A DNA stretch of 64,000 nucleotides from Cerasibacillus terrae (GCF_008039555.1 NZ_VDUW01000011.1:1-64000), one strand, 5' to 3'. Shown: positions 1-9,669, counted from the first letter of the stretch. Numbers and translations are program-made. Notes: a model not told the origin generated them from the sequence alone.

Positions 1-49
1 TAATTTTATCAAAAGGTGTCCTTTTTGTTTACTCAAATAACAACATAAA

Positions 50-104
50 AAGGCGTGGGGCCTACACTTTTTTTAGTGTAAGCTCCCACGCCTTAGTTTT
101 TATT
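50..104 (-). terminator. Rho-independent terminator of the chemoreceptor gene
   Basis: A long inverted repeat (about 50-68 with 75-94, core AAGGCGTGGG/CCCACGCCTT) lies 3' of the minus-strand chemoreceptor. Read on the minus strand it is followed by a short U-rich stretch. It is the distal half of a composite downstream element; the proximal half is the motif at 109-131. Confidence 0.7.
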
Positions 105-108
105 TACT

Positions 109-131
109 GGGGTTTTGTCCCAGCCTCTTTA
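109..131 (-). repeat. Dispersed gene-end motif AAAGAGGCTGGGACAAAAC, copy 1
   Basis: On the minus strand the stop codon of the chemoreceptor is followed within about 10 bases by AAAGAGGCTGGGACAAAACC and then CCAGTAAATA and a terminator hairpin. The same order of parts (motif, CCAGTAAATA, different hairpin) follows ectC at 12573. I recall this motif as widespread in Bacillota intergenic regions, but that was not checked here. Confidence 0.65.
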
Positions 132-139
132 CAATTACT

Positions 140-1882
140 TTATTTACTTATATTCACGGAAAATTTATTTGTATGCTTTGTCAATGTCTTTGATAAATCT
201 ACTAGTTTTAAACCTATTTCATGTGTCCCCTCTATTTGTTTCATTTGAGCTTCCCCACTTGCAAGCATTTCTTCAACACTTGCTAAAGTTTCTTGTGATA
301 CAGAAGAAAAACTTAGAGAAATCTGTTCTAGCTTTGGTAAAATTTGCTGTAAATCAGAAAAATCTGTTTCCATATTTATTAGATTTTCATCCATATCTGA
401 TATGCCTTCCATTAATTCACTAATTGACTCTTGGGATTGGTTGGATATATTTAATGTTTCTTTTGTTTTGACTAACATGGTAACAAACTCATTGCTCGCT
501 GTATGGGAAATCCCATTTAAATCACCAATGGAACTAGTTATGTTTTCTGCAGCCTGCTTGGATTGATCTGCTAATTTACGTACTTCATTCGCAACAACCG
601 CAAAACCTTTTCCAGACTCTCCAGCTCTTGCTGCTTCAATCTGTGCATTCAATGATAATAAATTGGTTTGTTCAGCTATTTCCTGAATAGTTCCTGTAAA
701 TTGGCCAATCGACTCGATATGTTCTTCCACCTGTTGAATGATTGCTGTAAGTTGGGTAAAATCTGTTTCAAATAAATCAATCATTTCAATAAGCTTAGTC
801 GTAGTCCTTTTACCATAGACAGCAGATTGAAGCATATGTTCACGACTTTTTTGCACCGTAGCCATACTCTCTTGAATTTGCGCCATCTTTTGCTTTAATT
901 GGGTAAATGATTCCAAGTTCGTTTCTGAACTGCTTGCCGTTTGTTCTGCACCCTCTTTTACAGTATGTACAGCTGCCACTAAATCTTGGCTTGATGCTAA
1001 TGTTGTTTCTGATGATTCCTGTAAATTAATACCAGTATGTTCCAATCGGTCTGTAGTTACTTTTACTTGATAAAGTATTCCACGCATATGACGAATCATC
1101 GCGTGATAACTTTTATGTAAAGATGTAATCTCTGGAATGGTGGTATGGAGTTTTTCCGGATCATGTAATTTTCCTTCTCTTACAGTACGCATCATTTCCC
1201 TTAACCTCGTCAGTGGCGTTGTCATGCTTCTAACAAATAATACAATAATAATTGTTGCTACTATAATGAATCCAATTGTTAAAAACATAATAAATGTCGC
1301 CATTTCATTGACTTCACTCATATAGGTATGTGCTGGAACTGCTAGAACATAAATTCCATCTAAATCTTGTAATGTCCGAAAGGCAAATGTATATTTATTG
1401 GTATCGATTGTTGAGTGAAGGATACCATTTTTTTCTTCTTGGATGGCTTGAATGACCTTTTCCGGAATATCGGGCAATGATTTTTCACTTATTTTAAATG
1501 GGTTTACTTCTTTATTTTCAATATAAAAGTAATCAGATTCCATGCCTTCCATTTCTAATTGCTTGCGTTGCGAACGAACATTTATCTCTAGCTGCTGCAT
1601 AAAATAAGCATCATCACCAACATATAGAAACTTTAAATTACTTGCAATCTGATCCATTAATTCTACCTCACGTTGTAATCGGTTTTCTACTTTTTCAATG
1701 GTCATTTGACTTGATTTTCCATAAGAAATCATACCAACAGCAACGACCGAAATGGTTAAAAGGGCTATAAATAGAATGATGAGGCGATTCTTCAAACTAA
1801 TTTTTTGTAATATTTTTTGATAACTTTTTTGTATGGTGTTTGCTTCTGTGTCTTTTAACCTATTTTTTATGATTTTTTTCAC
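140..1882 (-). CDS. Methyl-accepting chemotaxis protein
   Basis: A 580-residue transmembrane chemoreceptor that would relay ligand binding outside the cell to CheA/CheW. A short cytoplasmic N-terminus is followed by a first membrane segment (about 32-55), an extracellular sensor of about 140 residues, a second membrane segment (about 193-215), a HAMP linker (about 215-270) and the cytoplasmic signalling domain. The conserved hairpin tip is clear ([20 protein letters not shown], about residue 405). The start is GTG at 1882, preceded by AAGGGGGA at good spacing. It is transcribed alone and ends in the terminator at 50-104. The ligand cannot be deduced, because the sensor domain matches no family I can name with confidence. 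Confidence 0.93.
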   Translation of the reverse strand: MKKIIKNRLKDTEANTIQKSYQKILQKISLKNRLIILFIALLTISVVAVGMISYGKSSQMTIEKVENRLQREVELMDQIASNLKFLYVGDDAYFMQQLEINVRSQRKQLEMEGMESDYFYIENKEVNPFKISEKSLPDIPEKVIQAIQEEKNGILHSTIDTNKYTFAFRTLQDLDGIYVLAVPAHTYMSEVNEMATFIMFLTIGFIIVATIIIVLFVRSMTTPLTRLREMMRTVREGKLHDPEKLHTTIPEITSLHKSYHAMIRHMRGILYQVKVTTDRLEHTGINLQESSETTLASSQDLVAAVHTVKEGAEQTASSSETNLESFTQLKQKMAQIQESMATVQKSREHMLQSAVYGKRTTTKLIEMIDLFETDFTQLTAIIQQVEEHIESIGQFTGTIQEIAEQTNLLSLNAQIEAARAGESGKGFAVVANEVRKLADQSKQAAENITSSIGDLNGISHTASNEFVTMLVKTKETLNISNQSQESISELMEGISDMDENLINMETDFSDLQQILPKLEQISLSFSSVSQETLASVEEMLASGEAQMKQIEGTHEIGLKLVDLSKTLTKHTNKFSVNISK

Positions 1883-2003
1883 AAAGTATCCCCCTTAAGA
1901 ACTAGCTATATTTATTCTAGCAATGGTTTGTTAAGCAAGTGTAAAGAAGTGTTAAAGTTTTGTTAGTATTTTCTTATAAGGGTATAAAGCGAAACTTACT
2001 AGC

Positions 2004-2367
2004 GTGATGGGGTTTCTAATTTTGCTTACGAGGTAGTCGCCCGCGTGACTGATTTTCCACTTTTGATTGATTTCGGGCACGGGGCAGCCGCCAGCGTGAC
2101 CGGTTTTCCACTTTTACTTGATTTCGGGCACGGGGCGACTCCCAGCGTGACCGGTTTTCCACTTTTACTTGATTTCGGGTACGGGGCAGCCGCCAGCGTG
2201 ACTGATTTTCCATTTTTACTTGATTTCGGGCACGGGGCGACTCCCAGCGTGACCGGTTTTCCACTTTTACTTGATTTCGGGCACGGGGCAGCCGCCAGCG
2301 TGACCAGTTTTTCACTTTTACTTGATTTCGGGCACGGGGCTGACGCCAGCGTGACCGGTTTTCCAAA
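2004..2367. repeat. 51-bp tandem repeat array, GC-rich version
   Basis: Six full 51-bp units start with GTGAC at 2045, 2096, 2147, 2198, 2249 and 2300, with partial units at 2004 and 2351. Unit tails alternate between GGGGCAGCCGCCAGC and GGGGCGACTCCCAGC over the first five units, giving a 102-bp higher-order period; the sixth tail deviates. Because 51 is a multiple of three, several frames stay open on both strands (17-residue periods), but none has a convincing ribosome binding site, so I treat it as non-coding. It fills the gap between the chemoreceptor and bioB. Upstream of it (1883-2003) I see only AT-rich DNA that should hold the chemoreceptor promoter. A related array lies at 51870-52124. 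Confidence 0.9.
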
Positions 2368-2425
2368 TTCCAAGTAATTCCGGTTACATTAACATAAAGA
2401 GCAATCATCATTACAAAATTAAAAA

Positions 2426-2468
2426 CAGAAAAACTCTGAATCTTTCACAATTGATCCAGAGTTTTTCT
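2426..2468 (-). terminator. Terminator of the bioY-bioB operon
   Basis: The inverted repeat GAAAAACTCTG (2428-2438) / CAGAGTTTTTC (2457-2467) lies just 3' of bioB. On the minus strand the second arm carries the U-tract. Confidence 0.75.
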
Positions 2469-2480
2469 TATCATTTCCTG

Positions 2481-3494
2481 TTAGCTTTGAGCGACTTCTT
2501 GTTTTTCTTTGTTCCATGCATCCATGTCTACTTCAAACCCAAGGTCCTCCATCATTTGCCAATCATAGGTTCTTTCTGCTCCCTCTGTTGTGAGGTAATC
2601 TCCGATAAAAATGGAGTTTGCCGGAAAAAGGCCGAATGGTTGTAGGCTGCGCAAATTCACTTCTCGCCCACCAGAAATTCGAATTTCTTTTGTTGGGTTA
2701 ATAAAGCGAAATAAGCATAATACCTTTAAACAATAACGGGGATCTAGTTCATCTGTACCTTCTAATGGAGTACCATCAATCGCATGTAAAAAATTGACTG
2801 GAATGGAATCGGCATCTAAGGCTTTTAAACTTCTTCCCATGTTAATGACATCTTCTTTTGTTTCTTTCATCCCAACAATGACTCCAGAACATGGGGAAAT
2901 TCCAGTCTGTTTAGCATATTCGACCGTTCGAACACGATCATCATATGTGTGAGATGTCGTAATGTTTTCATGATGATTGCTGGAAGTATTGATGTTATGA
3001 TTATATCTGTCTACCCCTGCGTCTTTTAAACGTTCAGCCTGCCCTGGCTTTAAAATACCTAAACATGCGCAAACTGTCATGTCTTCATGTTTATCTTTAA
3101 TCTCTTTTACCGAATCGACAACCACATCTAGTTCATGGTTTGTTGGGCCTCGACCACTCATCACGATACAATAAGTTCCAACGTTTAAATCCTTCGCGCG
3201 CTGTGCCCCTGCAACAATGTCTTGTTTTTCCATCAGAGGATATTTTTCAATCGGTGCTTCCGAAACAATTGACTGGGCGCAATAGCCGCATGATTCTGGG
3301 CATAGTCCTGATTTTGTATTAATAATCATATTTAATTTCACTTTGTTACCGAAGTAATTTTTACGTACTTTATAAGCCGCATGAAGCAATGGTAATAAAT
3401 CCTCATCTGGACTTTCCAAAACCGACAGAGCCTCTTCATCTGTTATTTCTTCATCAGCTAATACCTTTTCAGCAATCTTTTCATATTTATTCAT
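2481..3494 (-). CDS. bioB: Biotin synthase BioB
   Basis: A 337-residue radical SAM enzyme that inserts sulfur into dethiobiotin, the last step of biotin synthesis. The CxxxCxxC iron-sulfur motif is visible (CPESCGYCAQS, about residues 65-75), as are conserved downstream blocks such as YNHNINTS and the SGGRE region. The length is normal for the family. The start ATG overlaps the stop of bioY by four bases (ATGA), and AAAGGGGAGT precedes it, so the two are translationally coupled. No other biotin synthesis gene is in the window, so the pathway is either completed elsewhere or this operon serves dethiobiotin/biotin salvage. Expression is probably under BirA (see 4133-4185). Confidence 0.97.
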   Translation of the reverse strand: MNKYEKIAEKVLADEEITDEEALSVLESPDEDLLPLLHAAYKVRKNYFGNKVKLNMIINTKSGLCPESCGYCAQSIVSEAPIEKYPLMEKQDIVAGAQRAKDLNVGTYCIVMSGRGPTNHELDVVVDSVKEIKDKHEDMTVCACLGILKPGQAERLKDAGVDRYNHNINTSSNHHENITTSHTYDDRVRTVEYAKQTGISPCSGVIVGMKETKEDVINMGRSLKALDADSIPVNFLHAIDGTPLEGTDELDPRYCLKVLCLFRFINPTKEIRISGGREVNLRSLQPFGLFPANSIFIGDYLTTEGAERTYDWQMMEDLGFEVDMDAWNKEKQEVAQS

Positions 3495-4102
3495 TTATTT
3501 ACTCCCCTTTCTGAATTCGGTTTATGAATAATATGGCGCATCCGATACCCAAATACCCCTGCAAACACGGCGAGTATAAGGTCTTTTGGTAGTGGAGCCA
3601 ACATCCATAACCATGCTAACTTATACGTAAATTCAGGTGGTGCATCTGCCCAAATTTGATAAGCAAAATAAATCCAATTCGTCCCGAAAATATAAATAAT
3701 AACTGTAGATATAAGCGCAGCAACAATGTATGCTCCGCGGGTGCTAAAGGATTCCACTATTTTTCCTGTTAAGTAAGCAGTAAAAATAAATGCAATAATA
3801 AAGCCAAATGTCGGACTCAATAATTGAGAGAATCCTCCAGTGAAACGCGCAAATACTGGTGCTCCTGCAAGTCCAATAAATGCATACACTGCTATGGAAA
3901 TCGCTCCTAAACGACTACCAAGCATAATTCCTGCTAATATTGCAAAAAAAGCCTGTAATGTAATTGGAACTCCACCAACTACCATAAAAGGTGCAAAAGA
4001 CGTGATATTCGCACCAATCATCATGAGTGCTGAGAACATTCCTATGTAAGCGATATCAAGAGCGCGAAATCTTATTTTTGTTCCAACTGTTGTGGAACCC
4101 AT
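3491..4102 (-). CDS. bioY: Biotin transporter BioY
   Basis: A membrane S-component of the BioY family that takes up biotin, probably together with an ECF energising module encoded elsewhere. It has about six hydrophobic segments and a typical BioY core (LSPTFGFIIAF; the GGFSQL region). I place the start at ATG 4102 (203 residues), which has AGAGGTGAG five bases upstream. A longer frame reaches 4162, but that start would lie inside the promoter/operator. It overlaps bioB by four bases, forming a two-gene biotin acquisition operon. Confidence 0.93.
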   Translation of the reverse strand: MGSTTVGTKIRFRALDIAYIGMFSALMMIGANITSFAPFMVVGGVPITLQAFFAILAGIMLGSRLGAISIAVYAFIGLAGAPVFARFTGGFSQLLSPTFGFIIAFIFTAYLTGKIVESFSTRGAYIVAALISTVIIYIFGTNWIYFAYQIWADAPPEFTYKLAWLWMLAPLPKDLILAVFAGVFGYRMRHIIHKPNSERGVNK

Positions 4103-4132
4103 TTTACTCACCTCTTTTTTTGTATTTCTTAT

Positions 4133-4185
4133 AGGATAATTGATTGCGACATAGTTTGTCAACCTTATATTTAAATAGTTTACAT
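4133..4185 (-). promoter_or_regulatory. bioY-bioB promoter with BirA-like operator
   Basis: On the minus strand TTGACA (4157-4162) is followed after 18 bases by TATCCT (4133-4138). A dyad TTGTCAAC (4156-4163), 14 bases, GTTTACAT (4178-4185) overlaps the -35. It resembles the Gram-positive BirA box (TTGTTAAC, about 15 bases, GTTAACAA). The operator identity is inference from similarity and from the genes it precedes. Confidence 0.65.
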
Positions 4186-4195
4186 TGAAGGATCA

Positions 4196-4226
4196 ATAAA
4201 AAAAAGAGACTATCTCCATAGTCTCT
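4196..4226 (-). terminator. Terminator downstream of htpG
   Basis: AGAGACTAT-GGAG-ATAGTCTCT followed by eight T residues on the minus strand. It lies between the htpG stop and the bioY promoter. A second, weaker inverted repeat without a T-run (CTCACAG...GCTGTGGG) sits at about 4269-4291. Confidence 0.85.
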
Positions 4227-4306
4227 CACAAAATACAACCCCGTTATCCTATTTTATTTCTTGTAAATCTCACAGTTTTCATTTGCTGTGGGATTTCCTT
4301 TATCAT

Positions 4307-6190
4307 TTACATCATCACTTTACAAATATTATTGGAAAATTCTACTGGATCTTTTACCGGCATTCCTTCGATTAATAATGCTTGGTTATATAAAAGGTTC
4401 GTATATAGACCGAATTTCTCCTTATCACTTTCAAAAGCTGTTTTTAGCGATTGATAAACATTATGATCGGGATTGATTTCTAACACTTTTTCTGCTTCAA
4501 TTTGTTGGTTATTTGGCATTGCATTTAATACTTTTTCCATTTCAAGTGAAATATCACCATCAGCCGCTAAACAAACCGGATGTGATTTCAAGCGTTTGGA
4601 TACACGGACATCTTTTACTTTTCCATCTAGCAATTTCTTCATTTCGGCAAATAAATCTTTGTTTGCATCTGCTTCTTCTTTTGCCTTTTTATCTTCCTCT
4701 TCCATATCAATGCCTAAGTCACCACTTGATACAGAGCGGAATTCTTTTTCTTTATATTGCATGAGCATTTTGATTGCAAATTCATCCACTTCATCTGTGA
4801 AATATAAAATTTCATATCCTTTATCTGCCACTAATTCTGTTTGTGGAAGTTTCTCGATGCGATCATTTGATTCTCCAGTTGCATAGAAAATATATTTCTG
4901 ATCTTCCGGCATTCTTTCTACATACTCTTCTAGGCTGACCAATTTCTTCTCTGTAGAGGAATAGAACAAGAGAAGGTCTTGTAATGTTTCTTTATTTGCA
5001 CCAAAATCACTATACACGCCATATTTCAATTGACGCCCGAATGCATCGTAAAACTTCTCATAATTCTCACGATCATTTCGGAGCATTTTTAATAGTTCAC
5101 GCTTAATTCTTCTTGCGATGTTTTTCTCAATTAATTTTAATTGGCGATCATGTTGGAGCATTTCTCGTGAGATGTTTAAGGATAAGTCTTTTGAATCTAC
5201 CATCCCTTTTACAAAGCTAAAGTAATCTGGGAGTAAATCCCCATTTTTCTCCATAATTAATACACTGTTTGCATATAGCTCTAGGCCTTTTTCATATTCT
5301 GCTGTGTAATAATCAAATGGTGTTGTTTCTGGGATATAAAGGATTGCATCATACCGAATAGTTCCATCTGCTTTAATGTGAACATGTTTCAACGGTTTAT
5401 CAAAGCCATACCGTTTTTCTTGGTAAAAGTTCTCATAATCCTCATCCGTTAACTCATTCGGATTCTTTCTCCAAATTGGTACCATGCTATTAATTGTTTC
5501 TTCTTCAGTATAGTCAACATATTCCTCGCTATCATCATCTTTTGGCTTACTTTTTGTGACATCCATTTTAATTGGATAGCGAATAAAATCGGAATATTTT
5601 TTCACGATTTCTTTTAGTCGATACTCTTCTAAAAATTGATCATAATCCTCTTCATCTTCATTTTCTTTTAATTTCAAAATTATTTCCGTACCAACATCTG
5701 CTTTTTCGCAAGGTTCAATAGTGTATCCATCCGCCCCTGCAGATTCCCATTTATATGCCTCATCACTGCCTAGTGCACGACTAATAACGGTGACAACATC
5801 ACTGACCATAAACGCAGCATAAAATCCAACACCGAATTGCCCGATAATATCATGTTCATCATCGATTTCATTTGCCTTCTTGAATGCATGGGAGCCACTT
5901 TTGGCAATCGTTCCAAGATTCTTCTCTAAATCCTCTTTAGTCATTCCAATACCAGTATCCATCACTTTTAGTGTGCGATTATCTTTATCAGCTTCTAGAC
6001 GGATATAGTAGTTTTCCCGATCAAATGTTAATGAATCATCTGTTAAGGTTTTATAATAAATTTTATCAATTGCATCACTTGCATTAGAAATTAATTCTCG
6101 GAGAAATACTTCTTTTTGTGAGTAAATGGAATTAATCATCATTTCTAATAAACGTTTGGATTCCGCTTGAAATTCCTTTTTTGCCATCAT
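4307..6190 (-). CDS. htpG: Molecular chaperone HtpG (Hsp90 family)
   Basis: A 627-residue cytosolic ATP-dependent chaperone. The N-terminal GHKL ATPase shows [12 protein letters not shown], the DTGIGM motif and the [11 protein letters not shown] lid/ATP block in order. The middle domain contains the conserved [10 protein letters not shown] stretch, and a dimerisation domain follows. The length is normal. Start ATG 4 or 7 bases after GGGGAG (two adjacent ATGs). It is monocistronic, with a CIRCE element just upstream, so HrcA control is expected. In B. subtilis htpG is not in the HrcA regulon (established knowledge), which makes the element here noteworthy. Confidence 0.98.
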   Translation of the reverse strand: MMAKKEFQAESKRLLEMMINSIYSQKEVFLRELISNASDAIDKIYYKTLTDDSLTFDRENYYIRLEADKDNRTLKVMDTGIGMTKEDLEKNLGTIAKSGSHAFKKANEIDDEHDIIGQFGVGFYAAFMVSDVVTVISRALGSDEAYKWESAGADGYTIEPCEKADVGTEIILKLKENEDEEDYDQFLEEYRLKEIVKKYSDFIRYPIKMDVTKSKPKDDDSEEYVDYTEEETINSMVPIWRKNPNELTDEDYENFYQEKRYGFDKPLKHVHIKADGTIRYDAILYIPETTPFDYYTAEYEKGLELYANSVLIMEKNGDLLPDYFSFVKGMVDSKDLSLNISREMLQHDRQLKLIEKNIARRIKRELLKMLRNDRENYEKFYDAFGRQLKYGVYSDFGANKETLQDLLLFYSSTEKKLVSLEEYVERMPEDQKYIFYATGESNDRIEKLPQTELVADKGYEILYFTDEVDEFAIKMLMQYKEKEFRSVSSGDLGIDMEEEDKKAKEEADANKDLFAEMKKLLDGKVKDVRVSKRLKSHPVCLAADGDISLEMEKVLNAMPNNQQIEAEKVLEINPDHNVYQSLKTAFESDKEKFGLYTNLLYNQALLIEGMPVKDPVEFSNNICKVMM

Positions 6191-6220
6191 TGATTCTCCC
6201 CTTCAAACTTGTCTTAAAAT

Positions 6221-6247
6221 TTAGCACTCTCTTGTCTAGAGTGATAA
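6221..6247. promoter_or_regulatory. CIRCE element (HrcA operator) upstream of htpG
   Basis: TTAGCACTC (6221-6229), nine bases, GAGTGATAA (6239-6247). The CIRCE consensus is TTAGCACTC-N9-GAGTGCTAA, so 17 of 18 arm positions match and the spacer is exact. It lies about 30 bases upstream of the htpG start. A TTGACA for the minus strand is seen farther upstream (TGTCAA at 6281-6286), although its -10 is unclear. Confidence 0.88.
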
Positions 6248-6332
6248 TCCTATATGTTTTTTATCATATCTTGTGAAGGGTGTCAATTAAAGAGGTTTGA
6301 AACAAAGCAGTAGTTGGTATGGGCTAGCAAAA

Positions 6333-6360
6333 ATAAAAAGCCCTGTGGATACAGGACCTT
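6333..6360 (-). terminator. Terminator of the YwnF-like gene
   Basis: On the minus strand a stem GTCCTGT-ATCC-ACAGGGC (one G-U pair) is followed by TTTTTATTTTT, directly after the stop at 6363. Confidence 0.7.
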
Positions 6361-6362
6361 CA

Positions 6363-6794
6363 TTAGGTAACTTGTTTCTTCTCTTCTTCTAGGAATCTGA
6401 TGAAGTATTGCATCATGTGTACGGGTTGTGCTTTGATCAAGCGAATATATCTTTTTTGATAACCTGTCGATACAATATCACTCTTTTGGATTCGTTTAAT
6501 AATATAGGCTGCACTTTGTCTATGAATCTCTCTTTTTTGATGTTTTGCTTCTTTATATAAAGCTAATCCGAAAGCACCGATTATCGCGAAGAGCACAAGT
6601 ATAGCCATGCTTGGAAGTTCTGGATTAAAAAACAGAAGAAAGGCTAGGTTTACAAAAGAAAGGACGACTAAAAAAAATGCCCAGAATGTATATTTAGATA
6701 CCTTTTTAGCTAGTGGTTTAATAATTTCATGTAATTGTTCCATTTCTCGTTTTATAAAGTTAGGCATTTCTGTCATAAACATATTCATCTTCAT
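6363..6794 (-). CDS. DUF5392 (YwnF-like) membrane protein
   Basis: A small protein of about 143 residues with two adjacent hydrophobic segments in the middle (WAFFLVVLSFVNLAFLLFF and MAILVLFAIIGAFGLALY) flanked by basic helices. It ends in a helical tail rich in Glu/Lys. The KEAKHQ...YIIKRIQKSDIVS region recalls YwnF of B. subtilis, whose function is unknown. I place the start at ATG 6794, which follows GGAAGTGAAGAG. The longer frame to 6836 has no ribosome binding site. It is monocistronic. Confidence 0.7.
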   Translation of the reverse strand: MKMNMFMTEMPNFIKREMEQLHEIIKPLAKKVSKYTFWAFFLVVLSFVNLAFLLFFNPELPSMAILVLFAIIGAFGLALYKEAKHQKREIHRQSAAYIIKRIQKSDIVSTGYQKRYIRLIKAQPVHMMQYFIRFLEEEKKQVT

Positions 6795-6994
6795 CTCTTC
6801 ACTTCCTTTCAAATTATATATCCATTCTTTATTCAAGTAGAATAGGAATTTTCCTTCATTGCATACCTTCTTATTAATGAACTCTATTATTCAGAATATT
6901 ATATTTAAATATCATTCCTATCCTAACCAATAGTCTGTTAATCTATTCTATTATATTAACGATATTTTCATTCATTATACATCTTATTATTGTA

Positions 6995-7036
6995 AAAAAC
7001 GAGACCTTTGTTTATTGTGAAAGCCTCGTTTTTCAC
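6995..7036 (-). terminator. Terminator of the TraB-family gene
   Basis: AAAAACGAG (about 6997) pairs with CTCGTTTTT (about 7032). On the minus strand the hairpin is followed by a T-run. It is 30 bases 3' of the stop at 7067. Confidence 0.75.
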
Positions 7037-7066
7037 CTGATGAAACAGAAAGTTATTTCACATATT

Positions 7067-8233
7067 TTATAGGTTTTGAAAGAATAAACGTATGACATCA
7101 GCACCACCAATTAAAGTTCCAATGGAGCTGCCAATATTAGCGAGTACGACAACGAGCAATACACGGGTTACTTTATTATGCCAAAAGCCTTTAACACTGA
7201 ATACATCTTCCGCTAATGTTTCAAAGTCTTTCACATTTGGCCTTTTAAAATATGCCTGGACAAATCCGGCAAACCAACCCGCAGCAAGGAGGGGATTCAA
7301 TGATGTTAATGGTGCTGCGAAAAATGCAGTTAAAATCGCAAGCGGATGCCCGAAAGCTAGCAGTGTACCAATTGCTGAAAATGATCCATTCCATAGGATC
7401 CAACTAAGTGTCTGCTGTAATCCGGCAGATGGATTGGATAGAAAGGTATACAGGATAATTCCTAAGATGATAATTGGAATGGACCAGCCAATAATTTTAG
7501 GCGCTTTTGATTTCGGTGGAATTTTTGTTAGTCGTTGTAAATTGTGATCCTTATGAATTTCTTTTGTAATTCCAGGAACATGGGCAGCCCCTAGTACAGC
7601 AACAACCTTATCGCCCGAGGCATCTTTAATTTTTTGTGCCAAATATTGGTCACGCTCATCAATCAATGGTTCCTTTAAACGAGGAAAATGTTCTGTAAAA
7701 TCCTCTAACATCGAATCAATCATATCTTGTGATTTCATCTTTTCCAATTCTTCTTCTGAAATGGATTCCCGAGAAAAGATACTGGCAACAACTTGTGTTA
7801 GGAGCATTGCTTTTCCCTTCCACCCTAAATTTCGCCAAATTCGATTAAATGTGATTTGGATATTCCGGTCAGCTAATACTAATTCAGCTCCTGATTCCTC
7901 AGCAGACTGAATCCCCTGTATCATCTCTTGGCCGGGATTGATTCCGAATTGTTTGGCCATTCGGCGTTGAAAGGAAGATATTGCTAGATTCATTAATAAA
8001 AGTGTCGCCCTTTTCTCCTTAATAATTTTAAATATATCCATTTCCTTCCATTTATTTTCATTTGTAATAGACTGGTACCTCTGCTCATCCAGTTCCACAC
8101 AAACAGAATCCGGATTCTCTCTTTCAATGACATCTTTCACTTGTTCTGCACTTTGTTTCGATACATGTGCCGTTCCAATTAATATATATTCCTTATTATC
8201 TAGGTGAATCCTAGTTATATTTTCTTCCGTCAT
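7067..8233 (-). CDS. TraB/PrgY-family membrane protein
   Basis: 388 residues. The N-terminal two thirds carry the TraB hallmarks: an IGTAHVS motif near the N-terminus, VCVELDEQR, and a second VLGAAHVPGI block. The C-terminal third has several membrane segments. Founders of the family (TraB/PrgY of enterococcal plasmids) reduce peptide pheromone activity. In chromosomal Bacillota copies the role is unknown, and a protease-like activity has only been proposed. The start is ATG 8233, six bases after AAGGAG; the longer frame begins with a TTG inside that site's leader. It stands alone between two opposite-strand neighbours. Confidence 0.88.
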   Translation of the reverse strand: MTEENITRIHLDNKEYILIGTAHVSKQSAEQVKDVIERENPDSVCVELDEQRYQSITNENKWKEMDIFKIIKEKRATLLLMNLAISSFQRRMAKQFGINPGQEMIQGIQSAEESGAELVLADRNIQITFNRIWRNLGWKGKAMLLTQVVASIFSRESISEEELEKMKSQDMIDSMLEDFTEHFPRLKEPLIDERDQYLAQKIKDASGDKVVAVLGAAHVPGITKEIHKDHNLQRLTKIPPKSKAPKIIGWSIPIIILGIILYTFLSNPSAGLQQTLSWILWNGSFSAIGTLLAFGHPLAILTAFFAAPLTSLNPLLAAGWFAGFVQAYFKRPNVKDFETLAEDVFSVKGFWHNKVTRVLLVVVLANIGSSIGTLIGGADVIRLFFQNL

Positions 8234-8450
8234 ATAATACTCCTTCATCAAAAATAATCACACCAAGTTTTCCTTATGATTTATATTATCATAAATGAAG
8301 GATGATAAATAATAATCTTTACATATAACACAAATTCAGTAGAGAATGTATCGGGGTTTCTGCATGGACGGCAGATTTCACTCCGTTTTATATGACTTTT
8401 TTCCAAAAGATTCTATAATGAGAAATAGGATATGAAGGAGGAAACGATAT

Positions 8451-9101
8451 ATGAGAAATAATCATTTTATAATAATTGGTTTTTTAATGATGCTTATTCT
8501 TTTTATGAGTGGATGTGGGGATACACCCGAAAAGGAGTTAGAGGAATTTACTTCATCTAAGGCACCTACATTCGAATTTAACGGAGAAAACCCAGTCGTG
8601 ACAATGACAATGCAAAATGGTGGGGAAGTGAAGATGGAACTTTATCCAGATGTTGCACCAAATACAGTTTTTAATTTTATTTCTTTAATTGAACAGGAAT
8701 TTTACAATGGTGTCATTTTCCATCGCGTCATTCCTGAATTTATGATTCAAGGGGGAGACCCTGATGGGAATGGATCTGGTGGGCCAGGCTACTCTATTGC
8801 TGGAGAATTCTCCGCAAATGCCTTTGAAAATGAACTCATTCATGATCGTGGTGTACTTTCGATGGCTAGAACCAATGATCCTAATTCCGCAGGATCACAG
8901 TTTTTCATTATGACCGAAAAATCCCCACATCTTGATGGAGAGTATGCAGCTTTCGGAAAAGTAATCGAAGGAATGGATGTTGTAGATGATATTGTCCATG
9001 CTGAGAGAGATGAACTGGATAAGCCATTAGAAGACCAGAAAATAAAGAAAATGACAGTAGATACAAAAGGAAATGATTTTCCAGAACCAACCAAACAATA
9101 G
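8451..9101 (+). CDS. Cyclophilin-type peptidyl-prolyl isomerase lipoprotein
   Basis: 216 residues. It has a signal peptide ending in lipobox LFMSGC (Cys 22 region), a short linker, then a complete cyclophilin domain (about 45-205) with FHRVIPEFMIQGGDP, GSQFFI and AAFGKVIEGMDVVD. It is therefore expected to be lipid-anchored outside the membrane and to assist folding of exported proteins, unlike the cytosolic PpiB of B. subtilis. ATG follows AAGGAGG by eight bases. The Nudix gene follows after 18 bases on the same strand, so the two are probably cotranscribed. Confidence 0.92.
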   Translation: MRNNHFIIIGFLMMLILFMSGCGDTPEKELEEFTSSKAPTFEFNGENPVVTMTMQNGGEVKMELYPDVAPNTVFNFISLIEQEFYNGVIFHRVIPEFMIQGGDPDGNGSGGPGYSIAGEFSANAFENELIHDRGVLSMARTNDPNSAGSQFFIMTEKSPHLDGEYAAFGKVIEGMDVVDDIVHAERDELDKPLEDQKIKKMTVDTKGNDFPEPTKQ

Positions 9102-9119
9102 GAAGGAGTACTTAACTTA

Positions 9120-9578
9120 ATGGGGTATATAGAAGAAATACGAAAACTAGTCGGGCATCGGCCTATCATTCTTGTTGGAGCTGCTGTTGTCCTTGTTAAC
9201 GAAACCGGACATATTCTTTTGCAACAACGTACCTATCCAAAAGGGAAATGGGGACTGCCGGGTGGTCTCATGGAATTAGGGGAATCAACAGAAATGACAG
9301 CATGCCGTGAAGTCTTGGAAGAGACTGGTTTACATATTAATTCCTTACAACTCATTGATGTTTTCTCTGGTCCGAACCATTTTTCCATTGCAGAAAATGG
9401 AGACGAGTTTTATATGGTGACGATTGCTTATTCAACATCTGACTATGAAGGGGATATCCAAATCGATACAACAGAGTCAATGGATGTGCGCTTTTTTCAT
9501 CCGGACAAACTTCCTACATATTTGGTTGGTAGTCACCGCCTGATCTTAGAAAAATTTTTTCAGCAGCAGGAAACGTAA
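9120..9578 (+). CDS. Nudix hydrolase
   Basis: 152 residues. The complete Nudix box is present (GGLMELGESTEM...REVLEETGL, about residues 46-69), with an N-terminal VGAAVVLVNETGHILLQQR strand typical of the fold. The family hydrolyses nucleoside diphosphates linked to another group; the substrate cannot be read from sequence. AGGAAGGAG precedes the ATG at slightly long spacing (about 12 bases). It is second in an operon with the cyclophilin and followed by a terminator. Confidence 0.92.
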   Translation: MGYIEEIRKLVGHRPIILVGAAVVLVNETGHILLQQRTYPKGKWGLPGGLMELGESTEMTACREVLEETGLHINSLQLIDVFSGPNHFSIAENGDEFYMVTIAYSTSDYEGDIQIDTTESMDVRFFHPDKLPTYLVGSHRLILEKFFQQQET

Positions 9579-9608
9579 TCGGGTATAGAATTTCTTTTCT
9601 ATACCCCT
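9579..9608 (+). terminator. Terminator after the Nudix gene
   Basis: GGGTATAGAA-TTTC-TTTTCTATACCC followed by CTTTATT, directly behind the stop codon. Confidence 0.75.
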
Positions 9609-9669
9609 TTATTCCGGTCATGTCCGAATAATTGTGTAAATATTAAATGGACCAAGCAACATGAGCGAA

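Noticed and set aside
115..423. 102-codon plus-strand frame opposite the chemoreceptor 3' end
   Set aside because: A shadow of the minus-strand gene, beginning inside a repeat motif.
2016..2411. Open frames on both strands across the 51-bp repeats (up to 131 codons)
   Set aside because: All arise because the period is divisible by three; they overlap each other, lack ribosome binding sites and have low-complexity products.
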